The translations under genes were made by a program, and so were the position numbers. Positions 23,218-32,617 of a stretch of DNA of 64,000 bases are shown in pieces (position 1 is the stretch's first letter; each line of letters opens with the position of its first letter). The notes below the pieces were generated by a model. That model saw only the letters and a program-made list of their open reading frames with translations, had not been told where the DNA came from and searched no databases. Source of the DNA: Quillaja saponaria (lineage: Eukaryota > Streptophyta > Magnoliopsida > Fabales > Quillajaceae); assembly GCA_029379385.1 (NCBI GenBank), contig CM055605.1:13861001-13925000 (forward strand), read 5' to 3'.

Positions 23218-24638
23218 ACTAATATATTTAATTTGATTTAAGCTTATGTTTTTGTTTAGTTTAGATCAGTTGTTCAGTTTGTATGTCCGATTTTGAAGAA
23301 GACTAACAACCCACCTTAGAACAACTTAAACAGCTCTACGAAGAGCAAGCCGAGGCTATCAATCGAACTCCACCACAAAGCCCAATTATTAATTTTCATA
23401 ATATTGATGTTCGTGGAATGAGATGAAGTTGCTTTCTTGGAGAAGTAATTTCCTGCATCATGTGCTGCAAATATAAGAAATGAAATATGTGGAATAAGGC
23501 AATAACCTCTGATCAACTCCTCATCCAATACTTGTACGAGGATTTGATGCTATAAGACAGGAACATAATTGATGCCGCAAGTAGAGGAGCATTAGTTGAC
23601 AAAACACCCGAGGCTACAAAGCAACTAATATCCAATATGGCTACTAATTCGCAACAATTTGGAACTTGCATGGATGCACTCTCCAAAAAAGTAAATGAAG
23701 TAAGTATCTCTAACATTGAATAACAAGTTGGCAATCTTACTTCTCTTATGCATTCTTTGGCTGTTGGAAATGTTCAGCAAGTGAAAGCATGTGACATTTG
23801 CTCTAATGAAGGGCATCTAACTGATATATGTCCTACAATGCAAGATGATCCCCCTGGAACAAGCTAATGCCCATGGGGGCTTTTTTCCTAGACAACCACA
23901 ATGTAAGTATGATCCATATTCTAACACGTACAATCCTAGCTGTAGAGATCACTCTAATTTGCGTTATGGGAATCAACCACAACCACCACCACCATCAAAT
24001 GGAGGCCGAAACATCAAACCTCCCGGATTTCAAGCAAAACCACAATATCAATCTAGACAACCCCTGTAACCAATGAATTCATCCAATTCTAGTTCGTCTG
24101 TGGAAGATATGATGAAAACAATGGCATCCAATACATTGGCCTTCGAATAAAGCATAATGCAATTCCAACAAGAAACAATGTCAAGTATCCAAAACTTGGA
24201 GAAGCAAGTAGGACAACTTGCTACTAGTCTGGGTAAATTAGAAACACAAGGGTCTAGTAAGTTACCTTCTCAAGCTATGACTAGTTGAGAAAGTACTTGA
24301 ATGCTAGTTGAGAAAGTGCTTGTGCAATCAATTTAAGGAATGGAAAAGAGCTTGGAGAGAATAAACCAAGAAATATTACATTGGGGAAGAGATTAAAGTT
24401 GAAGCCGAAACTTCTTCAAAGTTGGCCGAAGCTTCTGCCCCTAATCAATTGAATGCCGAACCTAATTTGGGTGTTCCCATGATAAATTCTCAACCTATGA
24501 ATTCCAATTTTAAGCTTACTCCACCTTTCTCTTTGAGTTCTTATAGGTCTAAGAAAGAAGGTAAGGAGAAGGAGATCTTAGAGATGTTTAGAAATGTTGA
24601 AATCAATATTCCTCTTTTCGATGCAATCAAGCAAGTCC
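23218..24638 (+). pseudogene. G2 gag, internally deleted
   Basis: Compared with G1 most of the capsid core is deleted near 23,405-23,420. It resumes at ELLPASCAANIRNEICGIRQ-like sequence and DQLLIQYLYEDLM, then a zinc knuckle CDICSNEGHLTDIC (about 23,787-23,830) with all four zinc ligands present, and a Gln/Pro/Asn-rich tail (NHSNLRYGNQPQPPPPSNGGRNIKPPGFQ). The part at 24,100-24,300 includes a heptad-like MQFQQETMSSIQNLEKQVGQLATSLGKLE stretch with a stop just before it. It ends in EILEMFRNVEINIPLFDAIKQV where LINE2 is inserted. Confidence 0.8.
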
Positions 24639-24950
24639 TTCGAGCCAGTATACTTACTTGAGGAGGAAGTTCCAAATCATCTAAAGCTACAGCTTTGTGA
24701 TTATTTTCAGCTCTCAGATGATAACAAACAAATGATATCGAACTCAATACATCAAAAAGCTCTTGGAATACAAATTGGTAATTTGGATGATGAACTAGTG
24801 TGGACTGAAGACAAAGGAGGATCATTCTCAATTACATCTGCTTGGAATTTAATAAGGCAAAGAAACAACGTGCAGCAATATTTAACTTATTCATGGCGTC
24901 CCTTACTTCCAATAAAGGTGTCTATCTTTTTTTGGGAAATTATGGTTTGA
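24594..24950 (+). pseudogene. Chimeric open frame: G2 gag end fused to LINE2
   Basis: This 118-codon frame starts in gypsy sequence (MLKSIFLF, out of gag frame) and from about codon 16 reads LINE sequence (EPVYLLEEEVPNHLKL, then GNLDDELVWTEDKGGSFSITSAWNLI, then WRPLLPIKVSIFFWE), the zf-RVT domain. It is a product of the insertion, not a gene. Confidence 0.75.
24625..24638. repeat. 14 bp target-site duplication of LINE2, left copy
   Basis: AATCAAGCAAGTCC. The same 14 bp occur at 32,604-32,617, where G2 coding sequence resumes. Confidence 0.85.
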
Positions 24951-25090
24951 TTTTCTGCCTTTGGATAGCAAAGTGAATCCAGTCAGCACTTGTTTTTATC
25001 CTCTCAAATAGCCATAAATGTTTGGAAGAGTTCTTCCATCAATGTTTTGATATGACCTTTATATTCACTTCAGTGCATGAATTGTTCAAA
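24639..25090 (+). pseudogene. LINE2, 5' part (zf-RVT domain)
   Basis: This is a 5'-truncated L1-type LINE. It starts in the zf-RVT region (FEPVYLLEEEVPNH, equivalent to GPLFLLVNEIPTH of LINE3), with conserved SAWNLI, PIKVSIFFWE, then after stops LFLSSQIA..VWK and SVHELFKA. It is cut at 25,090 by the EPRV block; its 3' part resumes at about 31,869. Confidence 0.85.
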
Positions 25091-25629
25091 GCTAGCGCAC
25101 AAAGAAAGAAACAATAAAGATAAAAGACAGACTATCACACAAAACATAAGTAAACAGTTGCAATAGGATTCAACAACCTAGATTAATAAAATTAAAGAAG
25201 AGTAGAAGAAAACTTACATTAATAAAACATATTCTTTATTACAAGTACAAGGCACAAGTACATAACACGTTCACAGGTACTATTTGACAACATCAATTTT
25301 TACAATAACAGCTATAGGTACAACAGGTACAAGCCCCTATTACAAACTTGAAACTTTCACTCGTATTTTACAAAACACTCAAGGCACTAAAATTTTTATT
25401 TTTCAAACTTCAGATGTTCTCTCGAACTTCTAAACTTTCGAAATTACAGAGGGCAAAAGCCCTTAAATAGATTTTAACAATACAGACCTTAAGATAAGGA
25501 TAAACATTCTTTCTTTTAGAAAAGAAAGTAGATTCCCTTTCCTTTTAGGAAAGCAAACATTTGCTTTTTGAAAAGAAAGTAGATTCCCTTTCTAAAAGGA
25601 AAGCAAACTTTGGCTTTATGAAAAGAGAA
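25091..25629 (-). promoter_or_regulatory. EPRV left arm: promoter, leader start and poly(A) region
   Basis: On the minus strand: two tandem copies of a motif of about 44 bp with a 51 bp period (25,519-25,562 and 25,570-25,613; each GAAAAGAAAGTAGATTCCC plus GGAAAGCAAA), a TATA-like TATTTAAGG (25,461-25,469), a transcribed stretch, and AATAAA (25,235-25,240). The AATAAA about 225 bp past the TATA box fits a terminally redundant pararetroviral RNA. The region ends at 25,091, just short of where the PBS would start. Confidence 0.65.
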
Positions 25630-26720
25630 TTATTGATGAGATTCTTCATCCAAAAAGTCTTATGCTCCTTCATCTAGAGGGTCTTGAGATTCTTCATCTT
25701 GACTTATCTCAAAACTGTTATCTTCAAGGATTTTTAGGAGCTCCTTTTGAACATCATCTTTAGAGGAGGAGGCTAATAAGCCTTTCACCATATCAAGAAC
25801 CTTTTTATTCTCATTTATATAAGGTTTTTGAGAAGAACCTTAAGATCTTAAGATCCCTAGCTTTTGAAAATTATTAAAGTTCTCTTCGAAATTGGAGAAG
25901 TTGTCCCACCATTTGATTTGAGTTCTACTAATTAACCAAGGAACTAATTGATTAATTCCAAAGGCTGAAGAAGAACATTCTTTTACAATATATTCCCATT
26001 TAACAATCCAAGGAAGCTGATAATAAGCTGTAAAGGTCCAGAGAATGATCTCACAGAACCTTTGCCACTATTGATGCATATATTTAGATAAGGATATGGA
26101 AAATAATCCCCAAGAAACCAGTTGTGGAAAAGTAGTGGGAGAAGGTTCTTCATTGAGAGTGAACCTAGAAACCAGCTGTGCTTTCTTGCTTTGTTTTCAA
26201 ATAAAAGCAAGTTAGTCCACATAGCCATATAATCAAAATAATTATATAACCGAGGAAAAATTCTTCGATCTTTAATTTGTTTTTGGCGGTACAAATCTAT
26301 ACCCCATTCTTCAGGCTTCATCACTTTATAAATGATGATTTTTGAATAAGCCCATTCATTCCTTGCTCTAATCCAAGGTTTATGAGATATTGATTCAGTA
26401 TCCACAAGAATATTTAGATAAAGTAAAATATTCCTGGGTTCCAATTCAGGTGGAAAATGATTATTGAGATAGAAAGAGCTATCTTGAACATAGCTAAATT
26501 AACATACCTTTTTTCTATTAGGGCTATCTTTGTATAAGATAGAGGGATATACAGGTATTTAAAGTCCTTGGTATTACAAGGAATAGCTAATTCATAAACC
26601 TGATCACATAAGAAGTTTTTATCTGAATCCTCAGTATTAGGATTAGCAACATTCCTTTTTGCAGGAGAATTTGTTTGAGACGATAGAACACCTTTTCCTT
26701 TAAGATCCCTCCAAAAATTC
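25630..26720 (-). pseudogene. EPRV left arm: downstream ORF of unknown function
   Basis: Downstream of RNase H, a region of roughly 300 codons is conserved in all three EPRV copies that reach it. Here its most open part is 25,983-26,444 (NEWAYSKIIIYKVMKPEEW, IDLYRQKQIKD, RLYNYFDYMA). The C-terminus is acidic and ends DEESH plus a stop (about 25,630). No catalytic motif or known domain is visible. It could be a second ORF or the C-terminus of the polyprotein. It is broken by frameshifts and a small deletion. Confidence 0.6.
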
Positions 26721-26739
26721 TCTAGTTAGAAAATCTGGT

Positions 26740-28224
26740 AGAGAATTATTTTCTCCTTTAATAAATTCAATATCAAATTCAAAAACAGAAAGGATTCCCT
26801 GCCATCTAGCAAATATCTATTTAAATGCTATATTTTTAACATCTTTAAGAAGGATATCCTTGACAGACTTGCAATCTATTCTTAATAAGAATTTTTTATT
26901 TAATAGGTCAGATTCAAACTTAGCGATGCACATTACTATAGATAATATTTTCTTTTTTATGGTAGAATAATTTTGTTGTGCAGTCTTCCAAGTTCCTGAA
27001 GTAAATCTAACCAATTGCTCCTTATTAGCAATTCTTTGTTTAAGAATCCCTTCATATCCTATCTCAGAAGCATCTATTTCAACTATTTTAAAAGCATCTG
27101 GATGAAGAATACAAAGACATGGAAGTTCTTTAACTCTTTGTTTTATCCTTTTAACTACTTCTGTAAAGTCATTGTTACATTATGGAGTATTCTTTTTTAA
27201 ATGTGCAAATAATAATTTGCAATCTAAGGCTAAGTCTTTGTAAAATTCACCTACATAATTTAGGCTTCCTAAAAATCTCTGCAGTTGTTGTTTTTCCCTT
27301 ATTTCATTAGGGAATTTATCAGCAAATTGTATGGCTCTATCAATAGGTATAATAGAACCTTTATGAATATTGTGTCCTAAAAAACGAATAGAAATTTGAA
27401 ATATTTTTACCTTTTTTGCAGAAACTGCTAATCTCGACTTCATGACAGTATTCAAGAATATATTGAGATGTTAACAATGTTTCTCAGTAGAAGGAGAAAA
27501 AACTAAAACATCATCAATATAAACAATTATAAATTCATGACAAAAATTAAAAATATCATTCATAATATTTTGAAATTCAGATGGAGCATTTTTTAATTCA
27601 AATGGCATAACATTCCATTCATAATGCCCAGTACGGTAAAGTCAATTTTGTACCTCTCCTGCTCAGCTATTTGAATTTTCCAATATCTTGATTTCATATC
27701 AAATTTGGGAAAGATTTTGGCATCATAGAGTCTATTAAGTAAGTCCTTTTTATTAGGGATAGGATATCTAATCCATCTTACAGCTTTATTCAAGGGTTTG
27801 AAATTAATTACTAACCTTGGGACTCCTCTTTCCAGTTTGGCTGCATTTTCAACATAAAATGCTTGGCAACTCTTGGGACTGTAACTTTTTCTAACTAATC
27901 TTTTTTTTAATAATTCTTCAATTTCTGTCTTACAGATTTCTAAGTGTCTAGGACCCATAGCTATTGGTCTAGCTTCAGTAGGTATTTGTTTTTCTAAGAA
28001 ATTTGGTTCATAAGGCAATTCTATAATATGCTGTTTTCTATTCCAAAAGGCATTAAGAATTTCTGCACATATAGTTTGTTCAATTTTATGTTGAAATTTA
28101 TTAATTTCATCTTGAAGCTTAAGAGATTTCAATTGTTGCTCAATTCTCTTATATTCTATCTCTTCTTTTAGAGACATAAGAAAATTTTCTTTTCTTTTAA
28201 TGGTATCTCTCATAAGATTGATTT
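26740..28224 (-). pseudogene. EPRV left arm: reverse transcriptase and RNase H
   Basis: From 28,231 down: a Lys/Glu-rich coiled lead-in, the RT finger (RPIAMGPRHLEICKTEIEELL, RLVINFKPLNKA, PKFDMKSRYW), a small deletion near 27,610 that shifts the frame, then YIDDVLVFSPS with the catalytic Asp pair intact (about 27,505), RFLGHNIHKGSIIP and QRFLGSLNYVGEFY. RNase H follows with EIDASEIGYEG, NYSTIKKKILSIV and LRIDCKSV (26,817-27,100), ending SLPDFLTREF. The enzyme copies pregenomic RNA into DNA in this family. At least three stops or frameshifts inactivate this copy. Confidence 0.88.
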
Positions 28225-28272
28225 CATGCATTACAATAAAGGGTAGACAAATTAAATTTTATTTTGATAAAG
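28225..28272. other. Spacer at the centre of the EPRV palindrome
   Basis: 48 bp, AT-rich, without self-complementarity to either arm. It would form the loop of a hairpin transcript. Confidence 0.7.
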
Positions 28273-29800
28273 AAATCAATCTTATGAGAGATACCATTAA
28301 AAGAAAAGAAAAAAATTTTATGTCTCTAAAAGAAGAGATAGAATATAAGAGAATTGAGCAATAATTGAAATCTCTTAAGCTTCATATGAAATTAATAAAT
28401 TTCAACATAAAATTGAACAAACTATATGTGCAGAAATTCTTAATGCCCTTTTGGAATAGAAAACAACATATTATAGAATTGCCTTATGAAGCAGATTTCT
28501 TAGAAAAACAAATACCTACTAAAGCTAGACCAATAGCTATGGGTCCTAGACACTTAGAAATTTGTAAGGCAGAAATTGAAGAATTACTAAAAAAGAGATT
28601 AATTAGAAAAAGTTACAGTCCCTGGAGTTGCCAAGCATTTTATGTTGAAAATGTAGCCAAACTAGAAAGAGGAGTCCCAAGGTTAGTAATTAATTACAAA
28701 CCCTTGAATAAAGCTTTAAGATGGATTATATATCCTATCTCTAATAAAAAGTACTTACTTAATAGACTCTATGATGCCAAAATCTTTTCCAAATTTGATA
28801 TGAAATCAGGATATTGGCAAATTCAAATAGCTGAGCAGGATAGGTACAAAACTGACTTTACAGTACCTTTTGGGCATTATGAGTTGAAAGTTATGCCATT
28901 TGGATTAAAAAATGCTCAATCTGAATTTAAAAATATTATGAATAATATTTTTAATTTTTGTCATGAATTTATAATTGTTTATATTTATGATGTTTTAGTT
29001 TTTTCTCCTTCTAGTGAGAAACATTTTAAACATCTCAATATATTCTTGAATACTGTCATGAAGGCGGGATTAACAGTTTCTGCAAAAAAGGTAAAAAAAT
29101 TTCAAACTGCTATTCGTTTTTTAGGACACAATATTCATAAAGGTTCTATTATACCTATTGATAGAGCCATACAATTTGCTGATAAATTCCCTAATGAAAT
29201 AAGGGAAAAACAATAACTGCAGAGATTCTTAGGAAGCCTGAATTATGTAGGTGAATTTTACAAAGACTTAGCCTTAGATTGCAAATTATTATTTGCACAT
29301 TTAAAAAAGAATACTCCATAATGGAACAATGACTTTACAGAAGTAGTTAAAAGGATAAAACAAAGAGTTAAAGAACTTCCATGTCTTTGTATTCTTCATC
29401 GAGATGCTTTTAAAATAGTTGAAATAGATGCTTCTGAGATAGGATATGAAGGGATTCTTAAACAAAGAATTGCTAATAAGGAGCAATTGGTTAGATTTAC
29501 TTCAAGAACTTGGAAGAGTGCACAACAGAATTATTCTACCATAAAAAATAAAATATTATCTATAGTAATGTGCATCGCTAAGTTTGAATTTGACCTATTA
29601 AATAAAAAAATTCTTATTAAGAATAGATTGCAAGTCTGTCAAAGATATCCTTCTTAAGGATGTTAAAAATATAGCATCTAAATAGATATTTGCTAGATGG
29701 CAGGGAATCATTTTTGTTTTTGAATTTGATATTGAATTTATTAAAGGAGAAATTAATTCTTTACCAGATTTTCTAACTAGAGAATTTTTGCAAGGATCTT
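28273..29800 (+). pseudogene. EPRV right arm: reverse transcriptase and RNase H, RT active site mutated
   Basis: One frame of 283 codons (28,365-29,216) holds nearly the whole RT: RPIAMGPRHLEICKAEIEELL, RLVINYKPLNKA, FDMKSGYWQIQIAEQ, VPFGHYELKVMPFGLKNAQ. The catalytic tetrad is YIYD instead of YIDD (codon TAT at 28,986-28,988). A TAA ends the frame at 29,214-29,216; RFLGSLNYVGEFY and EIDASEIGYEG lie beyond. The RNase H part is broken by a stop in place of Trp after NTP and by a frameshift near 29,610. This is the longest open RT reading of the four EPRV segments, yet it lacks a catalytic residue. Confidence 0.9.
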
Positions 29801-30928
29801 AAAGAAAAAGGTGTTCTATCATCTCAAACAAATTCTCCTGCAAAAAGGAATGTTGCTAATCCTAATACTGAGGATTCAGATAAAAACTTCTTATGTGATC
29901 AAGTTTATGAATTAGCTATTCCTTGTAATACCAAGGACTTTAAATACCTGTATATCCCTCTATCTTATACAAAGATAGCCCCAATAAAAAAGAAGTATGT
30001 TAATTTAGCTCCATTCGAGATAACTCTTTTCTATCTCAATAATCATCTTTTACCTAAATTGGAACTCAGGAATACTTTATTTTATCTAAATATTCTTATG
30101 GATACTGAATCAATATCTCATAAATCATCCATTAGAGTAGTGAATGAATGGGCTTATTCAAAAATCATCATTTATAAAGTGATGAAGCCTGAAGAATGGA
30201 GTATAGATTTGTACCGCCAAAAACAAATTAAAGATTGAAATTTTTTTCCTCGGTTATATAATTATTTTGATTATATGGTTGTGTTGACTAACTTGCTTTT
30301 ATTTGAAAACAAAGCAAGAAAGCACAACTGGTTTCTTAGGTTCACTCTCAATAAAGAACATTCTCCCACTACTTTTCCTCAGTGGTTCAAAACATGGTAC
30401 TTTTCTTGAGGATTATTTCTTATATCTCTACCTAAATATGTGCATCAATATTGGCAAAGGTTCTGCGAGAATAATAATTCTCTGGACCATCAAGACAAAA
30501 TTATTATCTTTACAGCTTATTATCAGCTTCCTTGGATTGTTAAATGGGAATATATTGTAAAAGAATGTTCTTCTTCAGCCTTTGGAATTAATCAATTAGT
30601 TCCCTGGTTAATTCGTAAAACTCAAATCAAATGGTGAGACACCTTTTCTAATTTTGAAGAGAACCTTAATAATTTTCAAAAGCTAGGGATCTTAAGATCT
30701 AAAGCTTCTTCTTAAAAACCTTATATAAATGAGAATAAAAAGGTTCTTGATATGGTGAAAGGCTTATTAGCCTCCTCCTTCAAAGTTGATGTTCAAAATG
30801 AGCTCCTAAAAATCCTTGAAGATAACAGTTCTGAGATGAATCAAGATAACCTAGCTTACTTCCAAGACTCACAAGACCCTCTAGAAGAAGGAGTAGAAGA
30901 CTTTTTGGATGAAGAATCTCATCAATAA
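29801..30928 (+). pseudogene. EPRV right arm: downstream ORF of unknown function
   Basis: It corresponds to 25,630-26,720 and 47,488-48,640. Readable blocks are NFLCDQVYELAIPCNTKDF, YLYIPLSYTKIAPIKKKYV, NEWAYSKIIIYKVMKPEEW, then a Trp/Tyr-rich centre (about 30,370-30,640; KTWYF, YHQYWQRF-like, YYQLPWIVKWEYIVKE) and a C-terminal acidic tail ending at the TAA at 30,926-30,928. It has two or more stops and one frameshift. The order of blocks is the same in all copies, so it was a real viral coding region. Function not recognised. Confidence 0.6.
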
Positions 30929-31650
30929 TTCTCTTTTTCATAAAGCCAAAGTTTGCTTTCCTAATAGGAAAGGGAATTTACTTTCTTTAAAAAGAAAAAG
31001 TTTGCTTTCCTAAAAGGAATGAGAATCTACTTTCTTTTCAAAAAGCAAAATTCATCTTTTCTAAAAGAAAGAATGCTTTCGGTGATAAGTAGACAAATTT
31101 CTTAAAAGAAAAGGATTTATTTTATAAAAGTAAAAGATTCCTTTCTATCTGGCGGATCGACTCCACACTATCTAGGACACGTCCCAAACCGAATGAAGAC
31201 CCTTATCTAAAGGAATCAGCGTTGCTTATCCTTATCTTAAGGTCTGTATTGTTAAAGTCTGTTTAAGGGCTTTTGCCCTCTATAGTTTCACAAGTTTAGA
31301 AGTTTGAGAGAAAATCAAAAGTTTAAAAAATAAAAATTTTAGTGCCTTAAGTGTTTTGTAAAATACGAGTGAAAGTTTCAAGTTTGTAATAGTGGGCTTG
31401 TACCTGTTGTACCTATTGCTGCTATTGTAAAAATTGTTGTTGTCAAATAGTACCTGTGAACATGTTCTGTACCTGTGCCTTGTACTTGTAATAAAGAATA
31501 TGTTTTATTAATGTAAGTTTTCTTCTACTCTTCTTTAATTTTATTAATTTGGGCTGCTGAATCCTATTGCAGCTGTTTACTTATGTTCTGTGTGATAGTA
31601 TGTCTTTTATCTTTAGTGTTTCTTTCTGTGTGCGCTAGCTTCCCTTGATG
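30929..31650 (+). promoter_or_regulatory. EPRV right arm: promoter and poly(A) region
   Basis: Repeated TTTGCTTTCCTAA..GGAA units (30,952-31,070) are followed by TCTATCTGGCGGATCGACTC, a GGACACGTCC box (31,176-31,185), a decayed TATA element (TGTTTAAGGG, about 31,259-31,268) and AATAAA at 31,490-31,495. The same order is seen in segment 3 and in variant form in segment 4. The upstream part containing the GACACGT box is deleted in the left arm. Confidence 0.65.
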
Positions 31651-31670
31651 ATATCAGAGCTAGTAACCTT
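31651..31670 (+). promoter_or_regulatory. EPRV primer-binding site (tRNA-Met type)
   Basis: TGATATCAGAGCTAGTAACC closely matches the initiator tRNA-Met complement TGGTATCAGAGC used by Caulimoviridae and marks position 1 of the viral genome. It lies 10 bp outside the right arm end and is absent from the left arm. Confidence 0.75.
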
Positions 31671-31868
31671 AAAGGTTGGTAGAGTGTGAGAATAGTCTTA
31701 AACTATTTGTTCGTTAATCTTCAAAGTGGAGGAGTTAAACCCAGGAAACAAAGTCGAGGCATCTGATAACCCGTGTAGTCTGTTAAGTGAAGGACATTGA
31801 GGGTTGAGTAAGTCCTTTGACAGTTTTCCCCTTTGACTTGAAGATAAAATGGCTGGTATTTTAAGAAG
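31671..31868 (+). other. EPRV right arm: leader and first codons of the movement protein
   Basis: The leader matches that of segment 1 (AGGAAACAAAGTCGAGGCATC; AAGTCCTTTGACAGTTT). An ATG at 31,849 starts MAGILRR, as in segment 1. After seven codons the sequence passes into LINE2. EPRV TTTTAAGAAGG and LINE CTTAAAGAAGG overlap at the join. Confidence 0.75.
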
Positions 31869-32603
31869 GTTGTTGTTTTATGATGGCAGCCTCCCCCCTT
31901 ATCTTTTGTTAAATTGAATTGCGATGGTGTTTCCCAGAGTAACCCTGGGGAGGCAGCAACAGAGAGTATAATTAGATCCTTTTCAGATGACATGTTGGCT
32001 ACATTTGGTCCACATTTGGGGACCTAAACCAATATGGTTGCTGAATTTGAAGCTTTGCTTGAAGGCTTAAAAAATTGTATTACAAGAGGATTAATTAACA
32101 TTGATTCTTTAGCTCTTGTGCATTGCATCCACACAAAAATTAATCCCTTATGGAAACTCCATAGAAAATTTAGTGAACTCATGCACCTGATTGGTACATA
32201 CAATATTTCAATTGTCCATTACTTTAGAGAAACGAATGTTGTTGTAGACATAATAGCAAATGAGGTTTGTGATCGAAAGTTAAATCTGAATTGGTCTTCC
32301 TAGTAACTTTTCAGCACATCTCCGTGGGCTTCATCTTTTGGACAAGGACCAGGTACCTTATATTAGGATTATTACAAAACCTTAGACTTAAATTTTTGTA
32401 ATGGGATAGTATCCCATATTTATGGTTTTTTAAAATTGTCTAGCTTTTGTAACGGGATAGTATCCTACATTTACTTTTCTTGAAATCTTGTAATTTATGG
32501 CTCAAACTAGACTCTAGCCATTGTTTTTTCTCTTTAATTAATAAAATTTTAAGGATTGGCCCAGGTCTTAGATAAGTTTGGTTTAAAAAAATAAAAAATG
32601 AAA
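31860..32603 (+). pseudogene. LINE2, 3' part (RNase H domain and 3' tail)
   Basis: The RNase H domain reads PLLSFVKLNCDGVSQ (first Asp), MVAEFEALLEGLKNC (Glu), IDSLALVHC (Asp), HYFRETNVVVDIIANE (last Asp), to a stop at 32,301. One stop sits before MVAEFE (32,024). The 3' tail contains ATGGGATAGTATCC twice, an AATAAAA signal (about 32,540) and an A-rich end (TTTAAAAAAATAAAAAATGAAA) directly before the target duplication. Roughly 400 bp of LINE between SVHELFKA and this part were lost when the EPRV block entered. Confidence 0.88.
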
Positions 32604-32617
32604 AATCAAGCAAGTCC
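32604..32617. repeat. 14 bp target-site duplication of LINE2, right copy
   Basis: AATCAAGCAAGTCC, identical to 24,625-24,638. G2 sequence continues across it (CTTGATATGCAAAGCTTCTC), matching G1 at 18,985-19,010. Confidence 0.85.

Larger units (their letters stand above)
25091..31641. repeat. Large EPRV inverted repeat (head-to-head palindrome)
   Basis: The left arm (25,091-28,224, EPRV on minus) and right arm (28,273-31,641, EPRV on plus) are inverted copies around a 48 bp spacer. The outer ends match exactly over GCTAGCGCAC at 25,091 and GTGCGCTAGC ending at 31,641. The inner ends match over ATAAGATTGATTT and AAATCAATCTTAT. Both arms hold RT, RNase H, the downstream ORF and the promoter/poly(A) region in the same order. 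Arms differ by point changes and indels, for example about 150 bp of promoter missing on the left and a deletion of roughly 25 bp near 26,110. The arms are clearly homologous but not freshly identical. Confidence 0.93.

Noticed and set aside
25983..26444. Independent host gene of 153 codons
   Set aside because: It is collinear with two other EPRV copies downstream of RNase H, so it is viral.
28273..31641. LTR retrotransposon as the source of the inverted repeat
   Set aside because: No LTRs flank it. The RT type, coat-like CCHC region and movement protein in sister copies, the tRNA-Met site next to the poly(A) region and the circular-map order fit Caulimoviridae.
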